A stretch of 52,500 nt of DNA, from the NCBI RefSeq assembly GCF_963678635.1, contig NW_026971232.1, positions 1-52,500 of the forward strand. The letters run 5' to 3'. The DNA comes from Symsagittifera roscoffensis (lineage: Eukaryota > Xenacoelomorpha > Acoela > Convolutidae). The position numbers and the translations under genes were made by a program. Below, one piece after another: positions 32,565 to 44,470 of the stretch (positions are counted from its first letter, which is position 1; each line of letters starts with the position of its first letter). A model generated the notes under the pieces. That model saw only the letters and a program-made list of their open reading frames with translations, ran no database searches and was not told the DNA's origin.

Positions 32565-32752
32565 AAGTGAACTAATAGAAAACAGCAAGACTGGTGGACA
32601 GATAAAATTGAAGGATATTGTTTTAGTTTTAACTTGTATAGTGACACAGAAAGTTTAACAATTATGTTTAAAGGATGCAAAGAAAGTTTACAGAAAAGAA
32701 GAGTGCTGCGAAAATTATCAAAAATGTTTTCACTTAGAGGAGTTAACCCAGA
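32565..32752 (+). pseudogene. Conserved peptide tail of unknown gene (unit 1)
   Basis: A plus-strand frame reading QQDWWTDKIEGYCFSFNL, then LQKRRVLRKLSKMFSLRG and VNPD with a TGA stop at 32,750. Unit 2 repeats it at 36,765-36,943, where one indel is a multiple of three and the stop is conserved. The Trp-rich start and Arg/Lys-rich end suggest the last exon of a DNA- or RNA-binding protein. An antisense frame is also open in both, so the strand is not certain. Confidence 0.35.
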
Positions 32753-33177
32753 CTGAGTCTTCGATAAAAAAAAGCACAACACAAAAAAAGAACCTATGAA
32801 AGAAAATTAAATGAAAAGAAACTTTGTTTCGATTACTGTTTTGAAGTTGATATAAGTACAAAACCTAGATTTGTCAGAATAGATTTTACTTGTCCATAAT
32901 TTTAAATATTTTTGAATATTTGTACTACAATGTACCAAAAAGAAAAAGATTGATTTTAAGTTTTGATAGTTTCTTCTTTCTCTGGTTATAAATATGACAA
33001 ACATAAACAAATAATCTGTTCATCTCATTGCCAAACAAATAACCTATTCATGTCATTTTGGTGTCAAATATAAACGTTAGTTATGTAAGAAAAATTTTCT
33101 ATAAAGAAGGTTGATTCGGAAGCTTCTGAAAATGGTTTTATTCTGATCTAAGCAAAAAAATTGAAATCTACGAATAA

Positions 33178-33294
33178 TTCTTTCTGATTGGTTAAAATCA
33201 AAAAACTTATTTGTGAAGGAGTGGTTGATTCTGAAGACTTTTATCCAAAAAGATAGAAAATTTTTCAATAAATAATGCTCGATTCTGATTGGTT
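33178..33294. promoter_or_regulatory. Paired inverted CCAAT boxes
   Basis: CTGATTGGTT at 33,184-33,193 and 33,285-33,294. The complement is the CCAAT box bound by NF-Y. Similar pairs occur at 30,621/30,662 and, in unit 2, at 37,306/37,407. A further site at 35,218 has a partner that is degenerate. No gene start is evident nearby. Confidence 0.4.
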
Positions 33295-33671
33295 GATATG
33301 AAAATTTTTGAAATCTCTATGGTTAGACTGGATGATTGTTTTTTCAGCTCGGCTGACAAAGGTGATAAATCTTCTAACTTTACTTCAGGCTAAAATGAAT
33401 TGGTTAAGAATTTTGCAGTTTTAGTTTAGTTAAATGATTTTTTGAGGCTATTCAATTTTTCCTATCAAAAAAATTGAAAAATTCTAATTATCCCATGTAA
33501 TCTCAATTTGTTTTTTTTCTTCTTGAAACGCTGTCACAGAATAGAAAAAAAAGAGTTTAATGTCTTGAAAGATGCAGCAAGACTTCTTAGAACCTGAGGT
33601 TTTTTGAAGTGTCTGAATGTAACTTCTTTACATATAGAAGCGAATAATTCACTAATCATATCAAGATGAAG

Positions 33672-34664
33672 TTTTTTTTTGTCGACATAATGTTATTTTA
33701 TGTGCCCAGCAGTCTCCGACACGTTCCAAAAGAAGGTAACGTCATTTTTGTTTAAAAAAATCAAAGAGAAAATTACTTTGAATAGTAATTTTACTGAACC
33801 TGCAAAGTCTATGCAATTGTGATAATTTCGAAATCAAAATTTACTAAAAATTAAACACTTTTTCGGTCACAATTCTTGGTCTGTATTCCATTTTTTTTTG
33901 TTCAAAGGTTCTGATTGATGATATAACCAACAAATATCGAGCTCGAAGTGTCGTGAATTTTTCAATGGAAATTGACCCAAAAAAATTTAATTAGCATTGA
34001 AAATTCTATTGGTTGCAAGCTTGAAAAGCTTTTGTTGCAGTATAATTGTAGTAAAAGTGCATAACATACCCTAATGAGTGGTTAAGTAAAAACCTGACAT
34101 TTTTTTTTAAAATCGGATAAATTAAAGGTTTTGCTTGTTTGCCATTTTAATGTTCTCCCTGTTTAGTGATCGCGGAACTGAAAATAGTGTAGTTGGTTTT
34201 TAGGCAGATAATGAGGGTTGATTTTTGCAAAATCAAGTTTTAATCGCTTTTTGACGATTTCAGAAAAAAAAAGATAATTGCTAGAACTATAGAAATTTTA
34301 AACTGATAAATTTTGTACAGTTTGGCAATTGTTAGAGTTTGCGTCTTGATTTTTTTTGCTAAATTAAACTTTCGAGATGTGCTCTACTAGAAGTCTTTGG
34401 ATAATGTATAAGTTAGGAAATAGGTTACCTTGCGTATTTCAGTTCTCGGAAATTTTCAGATTATAACAAAAAACTGCCCCAAAATTTTTATAAAAGCTCA
34501 ACAAAAAATAAACTTTTGAATTCTCAGTTTTTACATCTTCTTTTGAATGATTAAACTAGAATTCTTTCTCACTTGGACATTTTTGATTAAACTTTCGACA
34601 AAAACAAGCATAAAAAGCTATTTAATTTTTTTTTGACAAGAACAGTGATAGTTAAAGAACTAAG
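33672..34664. repeat. Repeat module R, copy 3
   Basis: Begins gtcgacataatgttatttta and ends cacaag/gacaagaacagtgatagtta near 34,655. About 150 bp around 34,276 is deleted relative to copy 1. The central CCAAT and aagcttg landmarks are kept. Confidence 0.7.
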
Positions 34665-35514
34665 AACTTAACTATCTACTCAAAAGTTAGCAATTTTGCA
34701 TTGATTACATGCAAAAAAACTCAATTTACGTGATGAGAAAAATTACAGAGATGCTTTTTTACTGAATTTGTTTCTTTTGTTAATTATATTGACAATAATT
34801 CTTATTTTGACAGCAAATACTTTTTGGTCTTTTGTTTTTGCGATTGCTCTTGTGTATATTTCTATTAGTTTGGAAGTTTTATGAACTTTACGGGATACGA
34901 CAATTAAAACAAAAGACAATTAAAACAAAAAAAACTGAATTATCATGATGAGAAAAATTACCGAGATGCTTTTTTTTACTGAATTTGTCAGCAAATACTT
35001 TAGGTCTTTTGTTTTTGCGATTGCTTTTGTGTATATTTTTAATAATTTGAAGTTTTATGCCCTTAAACGGGTCTTCTGGTTAGATACGACAATTAGAACA
35101 GAATATAATTTTTTTGTTATTGGAAACGAAAATGTGTAAATTGTAGCTACAAATGTATTTCGTATCCGAGTTGGACCGACTTTTGAAAAAAAAACTCTTT
35201 AAAAAGAAGATGAAATCTGATTGGTGACGACTAAAATCCAAATAAGGAAAACCAATTTTGATTGATTGAACCCACAGAATTAAGTTGGAATGCCCCTATC
35301 TCTTAAAAAAACTCGATTTGTTTTCAAATTAACTGGCGTCCTCCAGTACCTCCTTTCTCAAATCTAATTACTTGAATTTCAAACTAACTATTGTCAAGTG
35401 CTCCATCTCTCAGCTCTAAATCAATCTTGTTGTTACTCTGTTCTTTTTACTTAACCTTTTGCTCAAAACCTAATTATCAGTGCAAAACAGCAACCTGTAT
35501 AATTTTTGCCTGAT

Positions 35515-35890
35515 CTAGTACAATATCAAGGGCGGAAAATAGTCTCCGAAGTGTTTCTGGCATAAATAGACGTCCCAGTCCAAGTCTGGCACATAGTGGA
35601 GGTGATATGAAGGGATTACAACGAGCCTCATTTGACACATTTTTTCTAACACATGGACAAACTTAAAACCATGCAAATGATGGAGGGCGTGTTTAAGCAT
35701 GTCAAGTGAATCACCCCCAAAAACCCTGACTCTAGATATGGGTGAGGTTTTCCTCTTTCTTTGGGTGGAAGAGGGTTATGTGAAGAACCCAATTACCATC
35801 GTATCTAATGAGTGATTCTCTGAAGCAAGAACTCTAGTCAGCGAACCACCAAGACAATCAACAGCCATGGAGGGAAGAACAATTCTTTTA
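35515..35890 (-). pseudogene. Unidentified ORF, decayed copy (unit 2)
   Basis: Matches 30,816-31,260: GKRIVLPSMAVDCLGGSL on the minus strand near 35,890-35,840, then MLKHALHHLHGFKFV (35,515-35,700) in a shifted frame. It has more stops than unit 1. The CRE promoter that precedes the unit 1 copy is deleted here. The hub is still present at 35,935-36,060. Confidence 0.4.
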
Positions 35891-36764
35891 CCATCACACA
35901 AACCAAAAAAAAACCATCGATATTCCTTAACCTAATACATTGTGTACTCTATTCCCAATGCTAATAAATAGCTTGGTGACCGAATTTTCGATTCACTGTC
36001 CTGAAACCTGGGGATCACCAACCTCCCCCCTGATCAGCCTCAACATCTTCTACTGCCTTTTTTTCTTCTCGCGAAGTAGCGAATTGTAAAATTTGAAGTA
36101 TAATTCAATTGAAGCTTTCTGATTGTCAAACAAAATTGAAGTTTTCTCAATCAAAGGGTTCACTTTTGATGCACATTTTGAATACCGGAGCTACAAATTT
36201 ACTACAGAGTTACACCTGACTAGAAAAGAAACTTTATTTATTTTGACAAACTTGAAAATAATAAAAACGTTGTATGATAATATATCATAGACTTTTTTTT
36301 AAAAGTTCCAAGTTCCCGATTCCAAGTATGCCAAAAGTCTCCCGCAAAATTCGAATTTTAAAAGATCAAAATATTGCATGGAAAGATTTAGAATGAAATT
36401 TCCAGAGGTTTGTTTTGAAAAACTCATTCATTTTGAGCAAATTTTTTCATTCATCTTCTCAAATCTACATCAGAACCAAAGAACTTCACTATCTACTCAA
36501 AAATTAGCAATTCCGCATTGATTCCATGCAAAAAACTCAATTATCGTGATGAGAAAACTTACATAGAGGCTACTTTTTTTAAATTGTGTTACTTATATTT
36601 GTTTATAGAGTATATCTAGAGATAAATTCTAACACAAAGTTTCTCAAAGATTTATTTTTGTGTGTAATATATTTAAAAATTGAATAGTTAATTTATATAA
36701 AATTCCTCCAAAAAATTCCTTCTGAAATTTATATAAAAAATACTCAAATGTCAAAGTGAACTTA

Positions 36765-36943
36765 TAGAAAAACAGCAAGACTGGTGGACAGATGAAATTG
36801 AAGGATATTGTTTTAGTTTTAACTTGAGAAACACAGAAAGTTCAACAATTGTGTTTAAAGGACGCATAGAAAGTTTACAGAAACGAAGAGTGCTGCGAAA
36901 ATTATCAAAAATGTTTTCACTTAGAAGAGTTAACCCAGACTGA
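36765..36943 (+). pseudogene. Conserved peptide tail (unit 2)
   Basis: Reads WWTDEIEGYCFSFNL, LQKRRVLRKLSKMFSLRR and VNPD before TGA at about 36,941. It differs from unit 1 by substitutions and one in-frame codon change. Same uncertainty about strand and family as for 32,565-32,752. Confidence 0.35.
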
Positions 36944-37869
36944 GTCTTCGATAAAAAACACAACACAAAAGAAGAACCTATGAAATAAACATAAATAAAA
37001 GGAACTTTGTTTCGATTACTGTTTTAAAGTTGATAAAACTTCAAAACCTAGTTTTGTCAGAATAGATTTTACTTGTCTATAATTTTAAAAACTTTCGAAT
37101 GTTAGTACTACAATATATCAAAAAGAAAACGATAAAATCTAAGTTCTGTTAATTTCTTCTTGTCAATATTCATGTCAATTTTGAGTCAAATATAAACGTT
37201 AGTTATGTTGGAAAAATGTTCAAAGAAGAAGGTTGATTCGGAAGCTTCTTAAAATGGTTTTATTCTGATCTATACAAAAAAAATTAAATCCGCGAATAAT
37301 TCATTCTGATTGGTTAATATGATAAAATTTATTTGTGAAGGAGTAGTTGATTCTGAAGACTTTTATCCAAAAAGATATAAATTTTTTTAATAAATAAAGC
37401 TCGATTCTGATTGGTTGATATGAAAACTTTTAAAAACTCCAAGGTTAGACAGGATGGTTGTTATTTCAGCTCGGCTGAAAAGGGTGATAAATATTTTAAT
37501 TTTACTTCAGACTTAAATGAATTGGTTAAGGTGTTTGCAGTTTTAATTTAGTTTTATTAATTTTTTGGGGCTATTGGGACATTCTAATTCTGGTTATTGA
37601 ATTATTTTTATTTTCTAATTCTGGCCATTGAATTCTATTTTTGAGGCTACTGGGACATTCTAATTCTCCCATATGATCTCAATTTCTTTTTTTTTCTTGA
37701 AACGCTGTCACAGAATAGAAAAGAAAGAGCTGAATGTTTTGAGTATCGTAGAGAAAACGAACAAAAAGGTGCATCAAGACATCGTAAAACCTGAGGTTTT
37801 TGAAGTGTCTGAATGGTAACTTTTATACATATAGAAGCGAATAATTCACTAATCATGTCAAGATGAAGC

Positions 37870-38992
37870 TTTCTTTTTGTCGACATAATGTTATTTTTTG
37901 TGCCAGCAGTCTCCGACACCAAAAGAAGGTTAAGTCATTATTGTTTAAACAAAACAAAGTGAAAATTACTTTGAATAGTAATTTTACTGAACCTGCAAAG
38001 TCTATGCAATTGTGATAAATTCAAAATAAAAACCTTCTAAACTTTTAACGATTTTTCGATCACATTTCTTGATCTGTGATTCGCTTTTTTTTTATTCAAA
38101 GGTTCTGATTGATGATAAAACCAACAAATATCGAGTTCGAAGTGTCGTGAAACTTTCAATGGAAAAAGACCCAAGAGTATTTATTCATCATTAAACATTC
38201 TACTTTTTGCAAGCTTGCTGAGCTTTTGTTTCAGTAAAATTGTAGTAAAAGTGCAAAACAACCGCTAATGGGTGGTTAAGTAAGAACCTGACATTTTTTA
38301 AAATCGGATAATTGAAAGGTTTTGCCTGGTTGCCATTTTAATGTTCTCCCTGTTTAGTGATCGTGTAGTTAATTTTTAGGCAGATAATGAGGGTTGATTT
38401 TTGAAGAATCAAGTTTTTAACCGTTTTTGACGTTTTCAGAAAAAAATAGATAATTGACCTGAAAATATAAAAAATGCATGTTTTTGCGAGCCTTTGAAAT
38501 TTTCAAGAATTTAACAAACATCATTCTCAAGCAAAAATTATTTCAAGATGGAAATTCGTATTTGAAACCTCAATATACAGTTATCGTGTTGCTAATTCTT
38601 TTTCCAAATATAAAATTAGTTAGAAGTATAGCAATTTTTAATTTGATAAATTTCGTACAGTTTGTCAATTGTTAAAGTTTGCGCCTTGATTTTATTTGCT
38701 AAAGCAAACTTTTGAGATGCGCATTTTTAGAAGTCTATGGATAATGTATAAATAAGGAAATAGGCTACCTTGCGTATTTCAACTTCCGGAAAATTTCAGA
38801 TTCTAACCAGAAAACTGCTCAAAAGTTGTTATAAAAGCTCAACCTATAAATAAAACAGTAAATTCTCAGTTTTTACATCTTTTTTTTAATGCTTAAACTA
38901 GAATTTTTTCTCCCTTGGACGTTTTTGAGTAAACTTTTGACAAAAACAAGCATAAAAAGCGATTCAATGTTTTTTTTTCACAAGAACAGTGA
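37870..38992. repeat. Repeat module R, copy 4
   Basis: Starts gtcgacataatgttattttt and ends cacaagaacagtgatagtta. It is followed not by the hydrophobic-ORF segment but by gttgtcccaaaaactgtctt, which starts another repeat pair. Confidence 0.7.
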
Positions 38993-40390
38993 TAGTTAGT
39001 TGTCCCAAAAACTGTCTTTTTGCTTGAACATTTCTATCTGTTTCAAACGAACAAGGGAACCTAAAGGAAAACATGTACACATTACATAGTACTCATAATA
39101 TGTAATACCAGTTATACCATTATGTCTTCGAGCAAATTGTTCGTTCATTGGATACTGTTTCCTCCTAAAGTTCCAGTTCCGACAAACTTTTCTCGCAACA
39201 AGAATTCAATGGCGAAAACATGTTTTCAGCAGAAAGCAAAAATAACCCAATAAACAAAATCTCAGGAAAATCAGATAATTATCTTGCAGAAGCAACAGAA
39301 ACAATAGTCACTTCCAAAGAAAATTTTTTGAGCTTCAGCAAGTATCTAAAGGAACATTTTTAAGAAAAACTTCCAACTTTTAGCCAACAATATCGGTAAG
39401 TTTTTCATTTCAAGTCATGTAAATGAAATATAATATTATCAAATTGCAAAAATTTCTCAGAAGCCTTGATTTTTGTAAAAAAAAATTAGGTCACTCATTG
39501 AGAGAAAGCTGCGAAGGAGCTGAACCATAGAGTTTGAGCTAAAAGTTTCAATGAAAACTGCTCCTATTGTTCATTTGCAATTAGGTTCTTAGTGAAACGA
39601 TAAAAAATCTGTTGATTACACGAACAAAAGGCTGAGAATGGAAAATTTGAAAGGATTTGATAACATTTACTTAACTTTCTTGAAAACTACGGTTAATTTC
39701 ACTTTTTCGATTCAATTTCGATTCAGCTCGTATGAGCTTTTTAAATGTTTAGAGCATTATATTTCCCTTTTTTAGCTCAAATTATGGTAAATATTATCGT
39801 ATTTAAATATATAGAGAGAAAGTTTAGGAAAAATTCAAAATGTAGCCAATCAAAACACAAATTGAACTCAAAATTAAACTTTGCACGTAAGAATAAATTT
39901 TTTCAATTAGTGTTGAAGCAACAACATTAAGCCAAAAGTGTGAGATATATCCAATACTTACCAAAAAAAGAAAACTTTGCTTTTTTCCCAAAAACAGTGC
40001 GAAGTTTCAGTAGATTTAAAGCCACTAATAACTTTACATCTGCTATTCGGAAACTTTCAATGTCTGCTTCTGAGCTCAAATTAGATTAAATTTTATCATT
40101 TTTTAATATTTTGATTGAAAGTTGTGGAAATATCAATGATTTTTTTTTAAATTTGTATCATTGTCTCAACATGACTCCAAATAAAATACAACTTGGACTT
40201 AATTTCTAAATTCTGCATGTTATGTAACATTGAAATTTTACAATTATATCGAATCCTATAAAAACTAACAAAAATGTTGGGTTTCTGAAATTTTTTCCAA
40301 AATAAAATTAAAATTTCTGCAATTTTTTTCCCAAATACTTTAAATGTTTGCAGTTTTTTTTCCAAAACCTTGATCTTTTGGGAAAAGACA
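38993..40390. repeat. Diverged repeat S, copy 1
   Basis: Pairs with 41,640-42,730. Shared phrases are agttgtccyaaa, ttgcagaagcaayagaramaa, atcagcaagtatctaaa-type and gaacaaaaggctgagaatgg. A possible exon end (tatcggtaagttttt, about 39,390) carries a splice-donor-like GTAAGT, but the frame before it is not kept in the partner. No gene called. Confidence 0.5.
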
Positions 40391-40399
40391 GTTACTCTG

Positions 40400-40860
40400 C
40401 TGAATTGTTTCTCACTGATTGATGAGTTTTCGAGTTAAGCACCTTAATTCAGGAATTGAACGGACCCGGAGTGGTTGAACATTTCTATTATGGCTACTAC
40501 TTATACTGCGTATGTGTGTTACATCATAGTTCTATTCACATAACTAGTTGAAACGGTTAAAATTAGTTCAGACGTGGCTTGGACTAACTTGGTTTAAAAA
40601 TCGAAATCTTCGTGACATTTTAATAAACGAAACGCCTGACTTTTGGATAACAAAAATTTTTCAGTTAGGGCGATTAAAATTGTTGCTCAGACAACACACA
40701 TTGGTGAATCGACAGGTTTTAAAATCTGCTTGTCCTAAGCCTAGCGAGCTCCAGTGAAATTGAATATAACGTGTTTGGTTTAGTGGATTCATCAATCCTG
40801 TGGGGTCCACAGAGCAAATCTTTTGGCAAATGTTTTTTTTTTCATTTGGAAGTTATAGAT
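40400..40860. repeat. Diverged repeat T, copy 1
   Basis: Pairs with 43,890-44,470. The core cagtgaaattgaatataacg followed by tgtttggtttagtgga is identical in both, much more conserved than the flanks. No ORF is shared. Confidence 0.6.
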
Positions 40861-41329
40861 CGCATTTTTTGTAGTGAACTAGAAAAGTACAGAACTTCTG
40901 ATCTCGGATCGAAAATCTTGGAATTTTGAATCAATTTTGCTATGATTCAGACTAAAAATTATATTTTGAGAATAATTCCTCAAAGAACTCAATTTATGTG
41001 TAAGTCATGGAAAAATGTGTTATCATTTGATAAGTTAGGAAAAGTATGTGAAAATTGAAAAGTTTTGAGGATAAATTTTCCAAACTGATCCAACTCCGAC
41101 ATCTTATGGACAATGATACGTGTAGCATTTGTCAAAATCTTGCTTTCAAGATCTACATTTCATTATTTTGAACAAAAAACAACAAAATTTGAATGTGGAA
41201 AGATTTTTAGAGAAATAAAACGGAACTCATTGAAAATTTCTAAGCGAAAAGATGCTTCAGCAGAAACAGATTTATTATTATAGGAAATTTAACAAAGAAA
41301 ATTCAATTGTGATTTTGCGCATTTTTGTT
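40861..41329. other. No gene seen
   Basis: AT-rich sequence of about 470 bases with no shared ORF and no clear repeat partner in the window. Confidence 0.4.
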
Positions 41330-41640
41330 TGCTAAATTGAGCATTCGAGACGTGCTCTTTGAAAAGTTACTGATGATTTAGAAATTGGAACTAGGTTCCC
41401 TGATTTATTTCAGCTTCCGGAGGTTTTCAGATTCTAACCAATGGAGCTGCTCCTAATTAGTTATGAGAGCTCAACGTAAAAATACATCTTTATATTCTCA
41501 AATTTTGCATGTCCTTTTTGAATGCTGTATTTATGAATTCTTTCTCATATGGATATCTTCATGTAAACTTCAGACAAAAACAAGAAAAAAGGCGATTGAA
41601 CATTTTTTTCACAAGAACAGTGATAGTTAGTTGTCCTAAA
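41330..41640. repeat. Repeat module R, partial copy 5
   Basis: Only the 3' third of module R: gacgtgctctttgaaaag, cagattctaaccaatggagc, and the end phrase cacaagaacagtgatagtta. The most diverged copy, so probably the oldest. Confidence 0.6.
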
Positions 41641-42870
41641 TTATGTCTTTTGCTTTAACAGTTTTTTACTGTATCTAGTGAATAGAGAATTCTAAGGGAA
41701 AACACGCAAAACGAAATCAAAAGCAAAAACATGTATTCAGCAGAAAGCGAGAAAAAACCAAAAACTTAGAATCCTTAGTTCAAATTCATTTTGCAGAAGC
41801 AATAGAGATAATCATCATTTAGGAAGAAGATTTTGTTGAATATCAGCAAGTATCTAAAACACATTTTGAAAAAAAGATTACCCAAATCCTAGATAACATC
41901 ATCAGTAAGCTGTTCATTTGAAATAATTGATCTAAAATGTTTTGTTATCAATGTTAAAATTTTTCAAAAGCTTCAATTTTTGCACACATTCTATGTTACC
42001 TATTGAGAAAAAAACCGAGAAGGGGCTGAATCATAGAATTTGTTCTCGGAATTTCAATTATATCTGCTTTTAATGTTCTTTTGAAAACACACATAGTTCT
42101 TAGTGAAGTGACAAAAAAACCAGTTAATTACTAGAACAAAAGGCTGAGAATGGAAAACGTGGATAGACATTTTTAAGTTTTACCTATTTTTTTTGAAGTT
42201 TCACGGTTATTTTTTTTTATTTTTTCGAGAAATTGGAAATTTAAACATTAAATCAGCTATTATGAGTTTCTTTTGAATATTCAGATACATGTCCTACTTC
42301 AATATACTGAGATAAATTTGCGGTAAAACTCATTGTTTTTTTTTCAGAATTTTCGCATCATTGTCTCAAAATGATGCTAAGTAACTTTAATTTGAGCTCG
42401 AACTTAAACTCTGCACGTAACTATAGTTTTTCAATTAGACCAGAAGCAACAAAATTTTAACCAGAACTGTGAGATTGCAATTTTTTACCAAAAAACACTA
42501 AATTTTTGTATTTTTTCCAAATACTTCACTTTTTTTTTAAAGTAATGAATTATTCCGAAGTTTCAGTAGGTTTGGAGCTTTTTTGAAATTTCCATCTGGT
42601 AATCTATACCTTTTATAATCTCCTTCTAAGCTCTAAAACGGCCAATTTTATCACATTTCAAAAATTTGAGTAAAAATTGTAGAAAATTTCATGTTTTTTT
42701 CTTCAAAATTTTGCATCCTTGTCTCAACATGATTCCAATTAAAATACAACTTGGGCTTCATATCAAACTCTGCACGTAACATTACAAGGGTATTTTACCT
42801 GCTTTTGTTGCAGAAGAAAAAAAATGCACTCTCTTCCGAAACCTCAAATTTTTTCGAATTAACAGGAAGT
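41641..42870. repeat. Diverged repeat S, copy 2
   Basis: Partner of 38,993-40,390, similar only in patches. It includes poly-T tracts and a near-duplicate stretch (ttgtctcaacatgattccaa near 42,720, ttgtctcaaaatgatgctaa near 42,360). No conserved ORF. Confidence 0.45.
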
Positions 42871-42879
42871 TTCAGCGTA

Positions 42880-43390
42880 GTTTCAGGTAGGTGGAGCACT
42901 GACTCAAGAAGTATAATCACCAAAAATTATTTAGTAGGTCGAATCATTCCAAAAGTATTTCCAAAAAACGGTGTTTTAAAAAACGTTGGAAAAATTTTAG
43001 TACAAAATATCATTTTCACTCAAAAACTGTTAGCATTGACTTACCATGTACCAAAAATTTATTTGCAAGACCTTCAGTCCACAATCGACACTTATTTCAA
43101 ATTTGATTTTCACCATTTAGATAAAACGCGCCGAAATTTTTGCGAAAAAACAAGACCTTTCAACACAAAATCCAAAAACAATGTTTTTCTTACTATTTTC
43201 TCCTTAACACGCAAAACACGAAAACTTACCACTTCTACTTCCAATCTTCATACCTTGTAGACTCTGTACCTAATTTTACTTTTATAGCTTGGAGACCGAA
43301 TCTTCTAATCCCAATCTTAAAAAATTGGGGTCACCAAGCCCCTCCCCCCCCCCCCCCCCCCTCTACTTAACATCCAACATCTACGGATGC
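42880..43390. repeat. Polymerase 3' flank fragment plus degenerate hub
   Basis: ttgacttaccatgtaccaaa, gataaaacgcgccgaaattt and a hub remnant (ggtcaccaagcccc, then catccaacatctac) match the polymerase downstream flank, here without any polymerase. A C-run of about 18 lies at 43,347-43,364. A 169-codon ORF overlapping this fragment (42,751-43,260) is judged to be chance. Confidence 0.6.
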
Positions 43391-43889
43391 TCAATTTAAG
43401 GATCTTAATTGATTGCTGTAAAGGGTGGTCTAAAATGCCAAAGCCTTACAAAAATCATATTCAAGAATTGAAAACTACAATCAATTTATTAGCAAGAAAA
43501 ATAAAAAACATAAAAAAAGAACCGAAAAAAGCCAAAAAACAGTGGGGAAAAAATCTGTACAGAACACCTTCTCAAAGGAGATGCCATCTATTTTTCCCGT
43601 TTGTTGATGTTAGATAACTCAATTATCTCCCATTTGATTGTGATGATAAGCCGGTTGTGTTTTCCTTGTGCTTGTACTGTAGTGTTGCTTGAGTATTCAA
43701 GCACGTTAAAACTAACTTTCAATCAATCCATCGAGGTATTGAAGATAAGGATCAATCAAACTGAGCAAAGAGCACCAGGAGAGGTAACAAGGACAACAAC
43801 AATCGGATGTTGGGTATGGTTAAACAGTTTTGTATCCCTTTGTGTACCGAAAGTACTACCTATATCTGTGACTGTGACTGTACTGAAGT
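43391..43889. other. No gene seen
   Basis: Short non-conserved ORFs on both strands; no repeat partner in the window and no recognisable motif. Base composition begins to be less AT-rich towards 43.7-43.9 kb. Confidence 0.4.
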
Positions 43890-44470
43890 GACCTCTCACC
43901 AAGTTATGAGCTTTCGAGCTAAGCAACCTAATTCGGAAACTTAACACAGCCGGAGGGGTATAATAATATTACTATTACTATTCATATTGCTTGTAATAAT
44001 ATAACTATTCTCCTTTTTTCAAAAAAATAGACCGCAAACAGACAGAATAGTGGTAATTTGAACCACAAACCACAAGCTATTTTTGAGATATCTATGATTT
44101 TCGGAAAGTAAAAAAGCGCAAAGTCACTGAGTTACATCAAAATTCCATTCACGTAACAAGTTGAACCGGTTAAACTTAGTTCCGACGTGGCTGCAGCTAA
44201 TTTGGTACAAAAACCCGATTTATCTTGACTTTTGAATACTCGAAACGCGTGACATTTGAATGAAGAAAACTTTTCAGCTAGGGCGATTAAATTTTTGTTC
44301 AGACAACCCACATTAAGGAAAATATAGGTTTTAAAATCTGCTGGTCAACAACCTTGCGGTTTCCAGTGAAATTGAATATAACGTGTTTGGTTTAGTGGAG
44401 TCATCAATCCGTTTGGGTCCATGAAGCAGGGTTTTTGGCAAATTCTTTCATCTGAAAGTTTAAAACGGGC
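43890..44470. repeat. Diverged repeat T, copy 2
   Basis: Partner of 40,400-40,860, with the conserved core cagtgaaattgaatataacg at about 44,365. It extends upstream to a cgagctaagcaacctaattc stretch resembling the cgagttaagcaccttaattc stretch at about 40,430. Confidence 0.6.

Larger units (their letters stand above)
30255..34664. repeat. 4.4-kb tandem duplication, unit 1
   Basis: Unit 1 matches unit 2 (34,665-38,990) in order: hydrophobic-ORF segment, CCAAT-box pair, minus-strand ORF, hub, flank, peptide tail, second CCAAT pair, module R. Offsets are about 4,650 bp in the first part and about 4,190 bp after the hub, because unit 2 lacks about 465 bp that includes the CRE promoter at 31,520-31,715. 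Confidence 0.8.
34665..38990. repeat. 4.4-kb tandem duplication, unit 2
   Basis: Second unit of the block described at 30,255. Its left end carries a small extra tandem duplication: the hydrophobic-ORF segment appears at 34,732-34,910 and again, rearranged, at 34,940-35,110 (the second with an open frame, 34,945-35,139). The unit ends at the cacaagaacagtgatagtta phrase. Confidence 0.8.

Noticed and set aside
32555-32782. Minus-strand 75-codon ORF conserved in unit 2 (36,751-36,966)
   Set aside because: It overlaps the plus-strand WWTD...VNPD frame, which keeps the same stop and reads more like protein. I kept the plus strand but cannot fully exclude the minus strand.
40420-40500. Stretch cgagttaagcaccttaattc and its partner near 43,915, resembling part of 5S rRNA
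   Set aside because: Only about 12 bases look similar; the downstream internal control region and a terminator run are missing.
42751-43260. 169-codon plus-strand ORF, the second longest in the window
   Set aside because: Its second half is the polymerase 3' flank module, which is non-coding and frame-broken in four other copies; composition is typical of random AT-rich DNA.
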